From CBDDCQ01 sp965226285 (GTDB lineage: Bacteria > Bacteroidota > Bacteroidia > Flavobacteriales > Ichthyobacteriaceae), in assembly GCA_965226285.1 (NCBI GenBank), contig CBDDCQ010000005.1, positions 744,001 through 808,000 on the forward strand: 64,000 nt of DNA, read 5' to 3'. Below, piece by piece: positions 9,489 through 18,962 of the stretch. Numbering within the stretch: position 1 is the first letter of the stretch; every line of letters begins with the position of its first letter. The notes below the pieces were generated by a model, which was not told where the DNA came from, did not search any database, and saw nothing but the letters and a program-made list of their open reading frames with translations. Made by a program: the position numbers and the translations under genes.

Positions 9489-10148
9489 ATGAAAAAAGAA
9501 AAATTTTTAGAATTATGTAAAAAAGTTGAAATTAATCTTAAAAATATACATAAATTTTGGGATGGGAGGGAATCAATAATGGAAATGAAGGAAAATGATT
9601 ATAATTGGAAACAAATGGAATGGATTGGTTTTTATTTTGAATTTTTATGTCAAAAAATTTTAAAAAGCTTTGAATTTAAAAAAATTAAATATGGAAATGT
9701 TTCTTTTGATGGGTTTAATAAAATACCTTGGGACTTTAAAGCACATGCTATAAATACAAGTTCTCATAAGGTTATAATAAATGGTAAAGAAGCAATTTTA
9801 AAAGGAATAGAAGAATTTGGAGTGGTTGGAGTTATTTTATCAATTGGGGATGTAAAATACAACGATGAAAAAAGAAGTTTTCAAAAATGGCGTGACGAAC
9901 TAAAAGGCGGAAAATCTAAATATGAAATTAAAAGAATAGAAAGGGGAGCATGGAGTAGGCTTAGAAAAGTAGAATTTAATTTACAACAAATTTGTTTTAT
10001 TGGAATAGATAAAAAATTACTTGAAAAAACTGGTTCTTTTCAAAAAGATTTTAGAAATGCTGATGGTTCAAAAAGAAAAGAAAAAGTTCTTTTAGATTTA
10101 GAAAAATTAGATAAAGAAAATGATTTAATTTATTTTATTGATTTTTAA
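9489..10148 (+). CDS. Probable type II restriction endonuclease
   Basis: A 219-residue protein starting 27 bases after the methyltransferase stop on the same strand. I do not recognise its exact family. The segment PWDFKAHA, after a predicted strand, fits the D-x-K part of a PD-(D/E)xK nuclease core, and the small size and partner gene fit a type II enzyme. It is very A/T-rich, like the methyltransferase. The function is inferred from context and this motif only. The gene ends 3 bases before the right-hand 155-bp repeat. Confidence 0.72.
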   Translation: MKKEKFLELCKKVEINLKNIHKFWDGRESIMEMKENDYNWKQMEWIGFYFEFLCQKILKSFEFKKIKYGNVSFDGFNKIPWDFKAHAINTSSHKVIINGKEAILKGIEEFGVVGVILSIGDVKYNDEKRSFQKWRDELKGGKSKYEIKRIERGAWSRLRKVEFNLQQICFIGIDKKLLEKTGSFQKDFRNADGSKRKEKVLLDLEKLDKENDLIYFIDF

Positions 10149-10151
10149 TAT

Positions 10152-10306
10152 ACGGGATTCTGATATTGCTAAAAATTACGATGTAGGAGGAATACCCACT
10201 TTTTTACTTATAGATAAAAATGGTAAGATTATCTCCTCTCAAGCTCCAAGACCTTCCTCTGGAGCTAAGATTAGAGAGTTAATCAATAAAAATATTTAAA
10301 CTGTAT
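10152..10306 (+). repeat. 155-bp direct repeat, right copy
   Basis: A second copy of the TlpA gene 3' end, without a start. It contains one base change relative to 8535-8689. The sequence beyond it (TTGTATC..) is probably the original downstream flank of TlpA gene 1. Confidence 0.95.
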
Positions 10307-10389
10307 TGTATCTTATACAAGTAAATCTTTAGAATAAACAGTTTATTAAACTTTTTTAACTTTTTTCTTGTTTATATTAAAAATTTGTG

Positions 10390-10506
10390 TATATTTGCAT
10401 CACTATGTTTTATATAATGATGAAATTCTCATTATATTTATTTTTAAACTATTATATATATTGAAAAAAAGGTACTCTACAGGGTCAGTGTGAGTACCTT
10501 TTTTTT
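10390..10506 (+). ncRNA. Putative small RNA or leader transcript with its own promoter and terminator
   Basis: TATATTTG at 10390-10397 matches the -7 consensus. Transcription would start near 10404 and end at the strong terminator at 10471-10506, giving an RNA of about 100 bases. An inverted repeat (TATAATGA/TCATTATA, about 10413-10436) gives a second hairpin. A 19-codon frame (ATG 10405 to TGA 10462) is also present and nearly leaderless, so a small peptide is an alternative. I do not recognise a known RNA family. Confidence 0.42.
10464..10506 (+). terminator. Rho-independent terminator
   Basis: Stem GGTACTC (10471-10477) / GAGTACC (10492-10498) followed by eight T, extended by A-run/T-run pairing to about 14 bp. 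It has the form of an intrinsic terminator, with no gene of usual size in front of it. Confidence 0.8.
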
Positions 10507-10881
10507 AACACTTTTTCAAGGTATTTCTAAACGAATAAAGAGGGGTTTTATGTTAAATTAATTGCACTATTCTTAGATAAACAATACATTTAGGATAACG
10601 TGAGATTTCGATATGATTAAAAGATAAAACGTTTAAGTCATAATCCCGTAAATTTTATTTTATAAGATTTCAGAGAAATTTCTTTTTATTAAATATAAAA
10701 GTTTCAACTCTGCTCAACTCTCTCTGATTACCTATTTAGAGCTGAGATATTCTTCTCCTCTTTTTAAGGGAAATTTTATATGGAACTCATGTTATTTAAA
10801 ACTTGTAATTGCTTAAATTAATTCTCAATTTCTCTGAGAGATTCCTACTTTCTATCCAATTAATAACTTTCTATAATTTTT

Positions 10882-10914
10882 TTTGATCATTAATTATTTT
10901 TTATAATATATTTG
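10882..10914 (+). promoter_or_regulatory. Promoter of TlpA lipoprotein 2
   Basis: -33 TTTG at 10882-10885 and -7 TATATTTG at 10907-10914 with a 21-bp spacer, a good Bacteroidota promoter, 54 bases before the ATG. Confidence 0.65.
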
Positions 10915-10968
10915 CTCCCTAAGTTAAGAAAATGATTTCTTATCATAATAATTTTAAAGTTTTAAACT

Positions 10969-12303
10969 ATGAAAAAACATATCATTTATTTAATTCTATT
11001 AGCCTCTTTCTTAATTTCCTGTAAAACGCAAGAGAAAAACGAAAAAGCTATTCTTGAATTTTCCTCTGATAAGGATATAGAGAAAATTTATATTGATCAA
11101 GTTTCCTTTAAAGATAGTATAGTGTTAAATAAACTATCTTGCAAATTAAAAGAATATAAAAAGTTTTATAATATCGTGTTCAAAATCGATAATTCAGATA
11201 TGAAAAGCATTAGTGTATACACTACTCCAAAAGAAAGTGTAGGCATATTTGTAAAAGGTGATGATATTTCTTTCTCTGGAAAATACCAAAAAGAAAATGA
11301 ATTCTTAAAAGAGTACGATAAAGTATTTTCTAATTCCTTATTACAAAATTACACTGCACACAAGAGAAAGGAAAAAGAATTTCTCACTTTCTTAGACTCT
11401 ATGAGTTTGGGAGCTTCTGAGTTATTGGCAAAACACAAATCTACTTTAGACCCAAAGTTTGTAAAACTTATAAAAAAAGATATTCTTTATAATATAGTTA
11501 ACGAAAAAAACGATCATGAAACATACCATAAATATCTTACGAAAAAGAAAGAATATAAATTATCTGACTCGTTCAAGGATTACAAAAAAACTACTCCATT
11601 AGAAGATGAAGAAGCTCTTTATTTGAATTCTTTCATTAAATATGCTTTAAAAGAAGTAGAAAGTGATAATATTAGCGAAACATTTGAAAATATTAATAAA
11701 CTCAAAAGCTCTAAAATTAAATTGACCCTTAAAGAAATTACATTAAACAGTAAAATGGGTTATATGGGCATTAATGAGCAAATTAAGAAACTTTATGAAG
11801 AATACATCAATACTTCCGGAGCAAAGGTAGATAGACTTAAAAAACTATATGCTAAAAAACTGTCAATAGCTCAAGGCAACACAGCCCCTAACTTCAAAGG
11901 TTACGATGTTACTGGAAAAGAAATATCTCTATCTGATTTTAAGGGCAAATTAGTATATGTAGATATTTGGGCTACTTGGTGTGGACCTTGCAAAATAGAA
12001 ATTCCTCACCTGATAAAATTGGAAAAAGAATACCATAAAAATAAAAATGTGGTATTTATGAGCGTGTCTTTAGATGCAGATTCTGATGAAGACAAATGGA
12101 AAAAAATGATAAAAGATAAAGGATTAGAAGGCGTTCAACTAAGAGCAAAAGGCGAATGGGATTCCGATATTGTTAAAAATTACGATGTAAGAGGAATACC
12201 CACTTTTTTACTTATAGATAAAAATGGTAAGATTATTTCTTCTCAAGCTCCAAGACCTTCTTCTAAAGATAAGATTAAAGAGTTAATTAATAAAAACATT
12301 TAA
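10969..12303 (+). CDS. TlpA-type thioredoxin lipoprotein, paralogue 2
   Basis: 444 residues, a close paralogue of the protein at 7351: lipobox FLISC, the same KTQEKNEKAILEFSSDK start, divergent middle, and a nearly identical TlpA thioredoxin domain with WCGPC at Cys338/Cys341. Probably an anchored extracytoplasmic thiol-disulfide oxidoreductase. It has its own promoter and precedes the SusC/SusD locus in the same orientation, so a role connected with that locus is possible but unproven. The patchy identity between the paralogues, with near-identical ends, suggests gene conversion or selection for change in the middle part. Confidence 0.87.
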   Translation: MKKHIIYLILLASFLISCKTQEKNEKAILEFSSDKDIEKIYIDQVSFKDSIVLNKLSCKLKEYKKFYNIVFKIDNSDMKSISVYTTPKESVGIFVKGDDISFSGKYQKENEFLKEYDKVFSNSLLQNYTAHKRKEKEFLTFLDSMSLGASELLAKHKSTLDPKFVKLIKKDILYNIVNEKNDHETYHKYLTKKKEYKLSDSFKDYKKTTPLEDEEALYLNSFIKYALKEVESDNISETFENINKLKSSKIKLTLKEITLNSKMGYMGINEQIKKLYEEYINTSGAKVDRLKKLYAKKLSIAQGNTAPNFKGYDVTGKEISLSDFKGKLVYVDIWATWCGPCKIEIPHLIKLEKEYHKNKNVVFMSVSLDADSDEDKWKKMIKDKGLEGVQLRAKGEWDSDIVKNYDVRGIPTFLLIDKNGKIISSQAPRPSSKDKIKELINKNI

Positions 12304-12437
12304 GATAGCCCGAGTTCAATTATAACTAAAAAGTAAAATATTTTAAACGTACTACACTATAAATCAATTAATTGTATTTGATTATAATTTGATATTATTT
12401 GCAATACATTTTATTTTACTTGAAAAAAATATAAAAA

Positions 12438-12588
12438 ATAATAAAATTTTAAATTAAAAAACTTATGAAATAAAATACTTTTATGTGCTTATGATATTTT
12501 TTGGTAATATCTATTTTGCACAAATTGCGGTGAAAGGAACAATAAAAGATTCTTCGGGCCCCTCCCTTGCCAGAAGCGTCTATTAAAG
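12438..12588 (+). pseudogene. Duplicated 5' fragment of the SusC gene
   Basis: The leader and first ~40 codons of the SusC gene are repeated about 151 bp upstream (fragment ATG at 12465 versus real ATG at 12616). The fragment has a stop at codon 3, a changed A-run and several substitutions, and ends where the real leader begins. It is a decayed tandem duplication of a 5' end, not an expressed gene. Confidence 0.85.
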
Positions 12589-12615
12589 AAATAATAAAAC
12601 TTTAAATTAAAAATT

Positions 12616-15600
12616 ATGAAAAAAAAATACTTTTATGTGCTTATGATATTCTTTTTGGGTAATACCGCTTTTGCACAAATTGTGGTGAAAGGAATAATAA
12701 AAGATTCCTCGGGTCCCTTGCCAGGAGCATCCATTATTGAGAAAGGTACTAGTAATGGTGCTACCACAGATTTTAACGGTAATTTTAGTATTGAAGTATC
12801 TAATCAAGATGCTATATTGAGCATCTCTTTTTTAGGCTATTCCAATAAAGAAGTTTCTGTGAAAGGACAAACTGAATTGACAATAATTTTAGAGGAAGAT
12901 TCCCAAATTTTAGATGAAATTGTTATAGATGCCTTAGGTTTTAAAGTAAAAACAGATAAATTAGGAAGTGCCGTTTCTAGTGTTAAATCGGAGGATTTGT
13001 TATCTACAGGAGAAACTTCTGTATCTAATGCTATTCAGGGTAAAATGTCCGGAGTTAGTATTACTAGAAGTACGGGAGATCCAGGTTCAGGGTCTAATAT
13101 ACGGATTAGGGGAACTAACACAATATATGGAAGTACCCAACCTTTGATTATTGTAGATGGAACACCTATTAGCAATAGTTATATACAAGGTAGTGGAAGT
13201 TCGGCAACCGGTAATGGTATTTCTCAACAATCTCGTTTGAACGATATTAATCCAGGTGATGTAGAAACCTTACAAGTACTTAAAGGAGCAGAAGCTGCAG
13301 CATTGTGGGGGTCTAGAGCTTCTAATGGTGTAATCCTCATTACAACCAAATCAGGTAAAAAAGGATTTAAAGTGTCCTTTAATACTTCTGTAGCATTTGA
13401 TGAAGTAAATGCCATACAAGAATTGCAAACTAACTATGGCGAAGGGACTAATGGAGCTTATCGTCAAGGTTACATTCGTACTTGGGGAGATGAAATATCT
13501 AGTAGAAAAGGAGGAGAAGATGATGTAGATAAAACAGGAGAGTATTTTATAGGAGATCAAACAGGTAAAAAATATTACCCCATAGCATCAGGTACATCCT
13601 CTAATCCTCATGGTGGAAAAAATTCTAAAGAGTTATTTAATGATGAAAATTTCAACAAAGTTTTTAGAACAGGACTTATGATAGAACAATCTATTAGTAT
13701 AAGTGGAGGTACGGATAAAGACAATATCTTTTTGAGTTTAGGAAATACAGACCATAAGGGAGTTATCAAAAACAATGACTATAATAGAAAAACTTTTAAC
13801 ATTAGTGCTACCCGTAAATTTAATGATTATATTAAATTAAATGTAAGAGGTAAATATTCTAGAATTACCGCTAACAGAATCCAACAAAATTCAAATGTTG
13901 CAGGTTTGTTATTAGGATATTATAGAACTCCTGCAGATTTTGACATCACGGATTATACAGGAACTTATGTAAGTTCATCAGGAGGGCAAACTAGTAAAAG
14001 ACATAGAACTTATAGAAACCCTTTAGGCAAAAGAGAAAATCCCGGTTATAATAATCCATTGTGGACAGTGAATGAACAAAAAGCACCAAATGTTGTAAAT
14101 AGACACATATACAGTGCAGAATTAGATGTTTTTCCAATGGAAGAATTGAATTTGAAAGTTAGAGGAGGAGTGGATACCTATAGTGATGAGAGAAAATATT
14201 TTTATTCAAGAGGTAGTGGAAAGACAAGTACTGAACCCAGATTAGAAGGAGCCTTGAATTTAGAAAATTTATCTGAAACAGAATGGAATCTAGATGTTAT
14301 TGGAAAATATGACACCTCTTTTAGTAATGATATCAATGCTTCCTTTATATTAGGATTCAACATCAATGACAGAAAGTTTAATAGAGTGTTTACTAGAGGA
14401 AGTGATTTTATTGTGAATGAAGAGTTTTATAATTTGAGTAATACCAAAGTACTTCAAGCTGATAATTATCAAGAACATATCAGATCTAACAGAGGATATA
14501 CTACTGTTAATTTTGGATTATATGATCAGTTATATTTTAATTTATCTGGTACATTAGAAGCTGCATCAACCATTAAAGATTCATTCTTTTATCCCTCCAC
14601 CAGTATTGCTTGGCAATTCTCCGAATATCTTTTGAAAGAAAACGATATCGTGAATTTTGGAAAAATAAGAATAAGTTTTGGGAAAGTAGGTATTCAGCCC
14701 CAACCATATAAAAGTTCAACTTATTATGAGGGCAATTTTAGTTATTTATCAGGTTATTACGGAACTTTAGAATCCTCGGCACACGGAGGGGGCTATAGAC
14801 TAAATAGTGATTTGGGAAACTCTAATTTGAAACCCGAAATCAAAACAGAAATAGAGTTAGGACTTGAATTGCGTTTCTTTAATAATATGCTGAGTACAAG
14901 TTTCACTTATTATAACAATAGTGTAGAAGATATTTTATTGAATATTGAAACTGCTCCAAGTAGAGGGTATAATAGGCATTATATAAATGGTGCAGCCATG
15001 GAAAACAATGGCTTTGAATTTGAATTTAGTGCCAATTTATTAAGAGATGTTGAAGGATGGAATTTATCACCTTACGCAACTTTTTCATTAAACAGAAATA
15101 ACGTAACCAATCTTTCAGGCTCAAAGGTACAAAGACTCACAGGCTTTGGAACAGGAGATTCAGTAGCTTCCGTAGGACATCAAATGGGAGCTATTTTTGG
15201 AGGTAAGTTACCTAGAAATGATGATGGAACCATTAAATTAGATGCTAATGGTTTCCCTGATGGAACTCCTGAATATGATATTATTGGAGACCCTAACCCC
15301 GATTGGAATTCCAGTATAGGAATTAAATTAGGATATAAAAATATATCTTTAAACATCTTATTTGAACATTCTCAAGGAGGTGATTTTTACGATATGACCC
15401 GACAGGTAAATACTCAAAGAGGCCACAGTAAATTATCTGGAAATAAGGTTGTTATCCCTGAAGGTGGCGTTAAGGACGTAAGAGGTAACTCTTATGAAGC
15501 AGGTAGAACTGTAAGAGGTAATTTACATGATTTTGGAGGAGGTACCGTTCTTTTGGAGGAAAATTGGTACAGGGGTAATGGAGCAGGAAATAGAGGGTTT

Positions 15601-15864
15601 AGCGAATTGTGGCTGCAAGATGCTACTTGGACTAGATTTAGAGAAATTACTCTGAGTTATTCTTTCAATCAGGATTTATTAAAAGTCTTAAAACTCTCCA
15701 GTTTAAGTATTGGTGTTACCGGAAGAAACCTGTTCTTATGGACAAAAGTAGAGGGAAACGATCCTGATAAAAACTTTGCCGGAGTTGGTAATTCAAGAGG
15801 GTTAGATTATTACACTAATCCTGCTACTAAATCTTATATGTTTAATTTAAACTTATCATTTTAA
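12616..15864 (+). CDS. SusC/RagA-family TonB-linked outer membrane receptor
   Basis: 1,082 residues: signal peptide (to about residue 21, ..NTAFAQ), carboxypeptidase-regulatory-like domain (VKGIIKDSSGPLPGASI.., about 24-100), plug (about 110-240, with VETLQVLKGAEAAALWGSRA), and a long beta-barrel ending in NLNLSF. SusC proteins import oligomeric substrates across the outer membrane with TonB energy, capped by a SusD lipoprotein, here encoded 15 bases downstream. The genes that follow encode peptidases and amino-acid-processing enzymes rather than glycosidases, so the substrate is more likely peptidic than a glycan. Confidence 0.95.
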   Translation: MKKKYFYVLMIFFLGNTAFAQIVVKGIIKDSSGPLPGASIIEKGTSNGATTDFNGNFSIEVSNQDAILSISFLGYSNKEVSVKGQTELTIILEEDSQILDEIVIDALGFKVKTDKLGSAVSSVKSEDLLSTGETSVSNAIQGKMSGVSITRSTGDPGSGSNIRIRGTNTIYGSTQPLIIVDGTPISNSYIQGSGSSATGNGISQQSRLNDINPGDVETLQVLKGAEAAALWGSRASNGVILITTKSGKKGFKVSFNTSVAFDEVNAIQELQTNYGEGTNGAYRQGYIRTWGDEISSRKGGEDDVDKTGEYFIGDQTGKKYYPIASGTSSNPHGGKNSKELFNDENFNKVFRTGLMIEQSISISGGTDKDNIFLSLGNTDHKGVIKNNDYNRKTFNISATRKFNDYIKLNVRGKYSRITANRIQQNSNVAGLLLGYYRTPADFDITDYTGTYVSSSGGQTSKRHRTYRNPLGKRENPGYNNPLWTVNEQKAPNVVNRHIYSAELDVFPMEELNLKVRGGVDTYSDERKYFYSRGSGKTSTEPRLEGALNLENLSETEWNLDVIGKYDTSFSNDINASFILGFNINDRKFNRVFTRGSDFIVNEEFYNLSNTKVLQADNYQEHIRSNRGYTTVNFGLYDQLYFNLSGTLEAASTIKDSFFYPSTSIAWQFSEYLLKENDIVNFGKIRISFGKVGIQPQPYKSSTYYEGNFSYLSGYYGTLESSAHGGGYRLNSDLGNSNLKPEIKTEIELGLELRFFNNMLSTSFTYYNNSVEDILLNIETAPSRGYNRHYINGAAMENNGFEFEFSANLLRDVEGWNLSPYATFSLNRNNVTNLSGSKVQRLTGFGTGDSVASVGHQMGAIFGGKLPRNDDGTIKLDANGFPDGTPEYDIIGDPNPDWNSSIGIKLGYKNISLNILFEHSQGGDFYDMTRQVNTQRGHSKLSGNKVVIPEGGVKDVRGNSYEAGRTVRGNLHDFGGGTVLLEENWYRGNGAGNRGFSELWLQDATWTRFREITLSYSFNQDLLKVLKLSSLSIGVTGRNLFLWTKVEGNDPDKNFAGVGNSRGLDYYTNPATKSYMFNLNLSF

Positions 15865-15878
15865 CCATTATAAAAATT

Positions 15879-17267
15879 ATGAAAACAATAAGAATTATAT
15901 TAATTGTAGCTATATTTTATAGTTTTACATCTTGTCAAAATTTGCTAGAGGATATCAATGATGACCCTAATAAAGTAAATAAAATAAATGCAAAAGATTT
16001 ATTTATCGGAATACAATTGGCTAATATATCAGTTCATGAAGGGTATTTAAATTGGGCGTCAAACATTTGGAGCGGTTATTTTGTAGGTAGTAGTAAATTG
16101 GCACCCATTCAAAATTATCAATTTTTGAATACCAATAGTAATACGCCATGGAAGAATATCTATCAAGGTGTCGTAAAACAATCTCGAACGCTTAGAAGTG
16201 ACCAGTTGAAGATATCTAATAAAGATTTTTTCCATGGTACTTCTAAGATATTAGAAGCTCATGTGATGAGTACTACTGCAAATTTATTTGGCGATGTTCC
16301 TTTTAGTGAAGCAAGCAATGATGAGATAGTTAACCCTAAATACGACAAACAAAAAACAGTTTACGAAAAGTTGCAAACTTTGTTAGACGAAGCCATTAAT
16401 GATTTGGGTAAATCAAAAATTACTGGAGGGATTTCTGAAGACTTATTTTTTGGAGGAAATGCTTCTAAATGGATTAAAGTAGCTTACACTTTAAAAGCAA
16501 GGATGTATTTGGATATCAGAGATTATGCAAAATCTTCAGAAGCTGCATCTAAAGGTATTTCATCAAAATCTGAGACAATGAGTTACAAACCTCCTGCTAG
16601 GGTATCATCGGGAGACATTAATTTTTTAAATTCAGTTCTCAACAGCAATTTTAAAGGAGATCTAGCTGCAAAGGGATCATATTTAAAGTCACTTATAGTC
16701 ACGAGAAACCATACCAAAACCAACGAAGCATCAAGAATAGCATATTACTACAAGGGAGATGTGGTAAATAAAGATGAGGGTGGTATAGCAGGAGTTAAAG
16801 AACCTATGTATCAAATATCACTGCAAGAGAATCTACTGATTTTAGCAGAAACCTCATTGAGGTTAAATAGATTTGATGATGCTTTATCTAAATTAAATGA
16901 ACATAGAAAAAACCTAAGAGAAGGAGTCTATTTTCAAAATGTTAGTAGTGCTACCAAATATGATAATTATGTAGTTGCAGATTTTGAAAAAGGAGGTATA
17001 GAAAATAAAAATAGTTCATTATCTAAAGAAGATGCTTTGTTGAGAGAAATTATTGAAGAACGGTATGTTACATTTTTTGCCAAAATTATAGGATTTAACG
17101 ATTTAAGAAGAATGAAAAAAGATGATTCTAAACTTCAAATTGCTGTCCCATTTAATACAGGAGATAAACATCCTGAAAGGTTTTTATATCCGTTCTTAGA
17201 AGTAAACTCAAATCCAAACACTCCAAAAATCACAGATTTATTTCTAAAGACGAATATCAATGAATAA
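15879..17267 (+). CDS. SusD/RagB-family substrate-binding lipoprotein
   Basis: 462 residues with lipobox FTSCQ followed by the INDDPN segment typical of the SusD-like_2 subfamily, and TPR-like helical content (WIKVAYTLKARMYLDI, LREIIEERYVTFFAKI). It forms the lid of the SusC channel at the cell surface and binds the substrate. It starts 15 bases after SusC, so the two form one operon. The carbohydrate or peptide preference cannot be predicted from the sequence. Confidence 0.93.
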   Translation: MKTIRIILIVAIFYSFTSCQNLLEDINDDPNKVNKINAKDLFIGIQLANISVHEGYLNWASNIWSGYFVGSSKLAPIQNYQFLNTNSNTPWKNIYQGVVKQSRTLRSDQLKISNKDFFHGTSKILEAHVMSTTANLFGDVPFSEASNDEIVNPKYDKQKTVYEKLQTLLDEAINDLGKSKITGGISEDLFFGGNASKWIKVAYTLKARMYLDIRDYAKSSEAASKGISSKSETMSYKPPARVSSGDINFLNSVLNSNFKGDLAAKGSYLKSLIVTRNHTKTNEASRIAYYYKGDVVNKDEGGIAGVKEPMYQISLQENLLILAETSLRLNRFDDALSKLNEHRKNLREGVYFQNVSSATKYDNYVVADFEKGGIENKNSSLSKEDALLREIIEERYVTFFAKIIGFNDLRRMKKDDSKLQIAVPFNTGDKHPERFLYPFLEVNSNPNTPKITDLFLKTNINE

Positions 17268-17281
17268 AGATTTTTACTTTA

Positions 17282-17305
17282 AACAAGTGCCTATTGGCAC
17301 TTGTT
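17282..17305. promoter_or_regulatory. Perfect hairpin between the SusD and gamma-glutamyltransferase genes
   Basis: AACAAGTGCC (17282-17291), loop TATT, GGCACTTGTT (17296-17305): a perfect 10-bp stem just before the next gene. No T-run follows on either strand, so it is not a normal intrinsic terminator. It could stabilise the 3' end of susCD mRNA or lower readthrough into the enzyme genes. Confidence 0.6.
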
Positions 17306-17315
17306 AAAAAAAGAT

Positions 17316-18956
17316 ATGATTATGAAAATTATAGATTGTAAAATAAAAGTAGTTGTATTGACACTATTTTTTTCAAGTGTTGTTTTCTCACAGAAGAAAG
17401 GTATAAACATTGTGGCGTCTGCCACTCCAGAGGCTACCAAAGCAGGAAGTTTCATTTTTAAGAAAGGAGGCAATGCAGTGGATGTAGCTGTTGCCGTTGC
17501 TTTTGCTCTAGGCGTTACAGAGCCGGCAATGTCAGGTATAGGAGGTAGAACTATGTTACTGTTATCTATTCCCGGTAAACCACCTATTGCAATAGGTGGT
17601 ATAAGTCTATCTCCATCTTTTGTCCAATCAGATATAACCAAAGAGAATTTAACTTATTACAAACAAATTTCTATTCCCTCTCAAGTGAAGATTTTACAAT
17701 ATATTTGGAAAAAATATGGTAGTAAAAAGATAGAATGGAAAACTTTGCTTCTTCCGGCAATAAAACTTGCTGAAAAAGGTTTTAAAATGGGAATACATCG
17801 TCATCATGTTTTTAAAAGGGCTCAAGATAAATTATTGTTAAGTCCTTATCACAACGGAGAGTTGCTAATTGATGGTGAAATCCCATCTATGGGAGACATT
17901 GTAAAACAACCTACTTTAGCAAAAACATTAAAGAGATTAGCCAACTATGGTGCAGATGATTTTTATAAAGGAAAGATTGCAAAAAGCATTGCAAAAGATA
18001 TGAAAGACAATGGAGGATGGATTACTTATGAAGATTTAAAAAACTTTCCTGAACCAAAGGAATACAATGCACTACATACGACTTATAGAGGTTATAACAT
18101 ATATTCTTTTGTAGCACCCGGTGGAGGATGGCAAGTATTACAAGCTATGAATTTATTAGAACATATCAACCCAAGCAAAATTAATAAATCTGGATTCAAA
18201 CGCGATGAAAAATTGATAGAAGTATTGAATAAAATTCACAACGATAGATTAGAAAATCCTATTCCAGATTATTCAAATCCTGAAAAACAAGTCTTAGAAA
18301 AAATATCCAAAAAATATGCTAAATATCTTTTTGACAAGGGTTTTAAAGTATATAAAAACAGTAGTTCAAACAAAAAAGAAGGAATAGGAGAAACCACACA
18401 TTTTTCAGTAATTGACAACGATGGAATAGCAATAAGTGTAACTTCCAGTATAGGTGCATATTACGGATCTTATACAGCTACCAAAAGTTTAGGTTTCTTT
18501 TACAATAGTTATTTGAAAAGTTTGATGAATTTTGGATTAGGTAAATCCATTGAACCAAATACGTTGATTCCTTCTTCTATGAGTCCCAGTTTAGTTAGAA
18601 AAAATGGTAAAAATGTCTTAGTAATAGGTACTCCGGGAAGCAAGAGAATTGTATCTACAATTTGCCAATTAATTCAACTGTGGATAGATGGTACTGAAAG
18701 TATCACAAAACTTATAAAATTACCTAGAGTACACGCTATAAAAAATCAAGCATATATAGAAAACCAAACTGTAAATTCAAATTTTTTAAGTATTTTAAGG
18801 CAAAAAGGCTATAAAATAACATTTCCTAAATATGATTTGACAAGTGGGAGTTTAAATGCATACTTTGGAGGAGTACATGCTATAGAATTTAAAAATAATA
18901 AATGGAGAGGAGCTGCAGACCCAAGAAGAGATGGAACAGTTAAAATTATCGAATAA
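17316..18956 (+). CDS. ggt: Gamma-glutamyltransferase / gamma-glutamyl hydrolase
   Basis: An exported Ntn-hydrolase of about 546 residues with a signal peptide (..SSVVFSQ). The N-terminal part carries the family block GGNAVDVAVAVAFALGVTEP. The self-cleavage and catalytic site is the first Thr of ETTHFSVID (about residue 360), followed by SMSPSLVRKNG and GTPGSKRIVSTI, close to the family GSPGG motif. These enzymes cleave gamma-glutamyl bonds in glutathione, gamma-Glu peptides or poly-gamma-glutamate (CapD-like). I chose ATG 17316 (a second ATG lies at 17322); a TTG further upstream lies in the hairpin. It follows SusD in the same direction and is probably part of that operon. Confidence 0.92.
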   Translation: MIMKIIDCKIKVVVLTLFFSSVVFSQKKGINIVASATPEATKAGSFIFKKGGNAVDVAVAVAFALGVTEPAMSGIGGRTMLLLSIPGKPPIAIGGISLSPSFVQSDITKENLTYYKQISIPSQVKILQYIWKKYGSKKIEWKTLLLPAIKLAEKGFKMGIHRHHVFKRAQDKLLLSPYHNGELLIDGEIPSMGDIVKQPTLAKTLKRLANYGADDFYKGKIAKSIAKDMKDNGGWITYEDLKNFPEPKEYNALHTTYRGYNIYSFVAPGGGWQVLQAMNLLEHINPSKINKSGFKRDEKLIEVLNKIHNDRLENPIPDYSNPEKQVLEKISKKYAKYLFDKGFKVYKNSSSNKKEGIGETTHFSVIDNDGIAISVTSSIGAYYGSYTATKSLGFFYNSYLKSLMNFGLGKSIEPNTLIPSSMSPSLVRKNGKNVLVIGTPGSKRIVSTICQLIQLWIDGTESITKLIKLPRVHAIKNQAYIENQTVNSNFLSILRQKGYKITFPKYDLTSGSLNAYFGGVHAIEFKNNKWRGAADPRRDGTVKIIE

Positions 18957-18962
18957 AAAACT

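Larger units (their letters stand above)
10307..10968. other. Intergenic region between the inserted R-M pair and TlpA lipoprotein 2
   Basis: It holds a putative small RNA unit (10390-10506) and the promoter of the next gene (10882-10914). From 10507 to 10870 I see no credible gene, only A/T-rich sequence with short imperfect inverted repeats. Confidence 0.6.
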
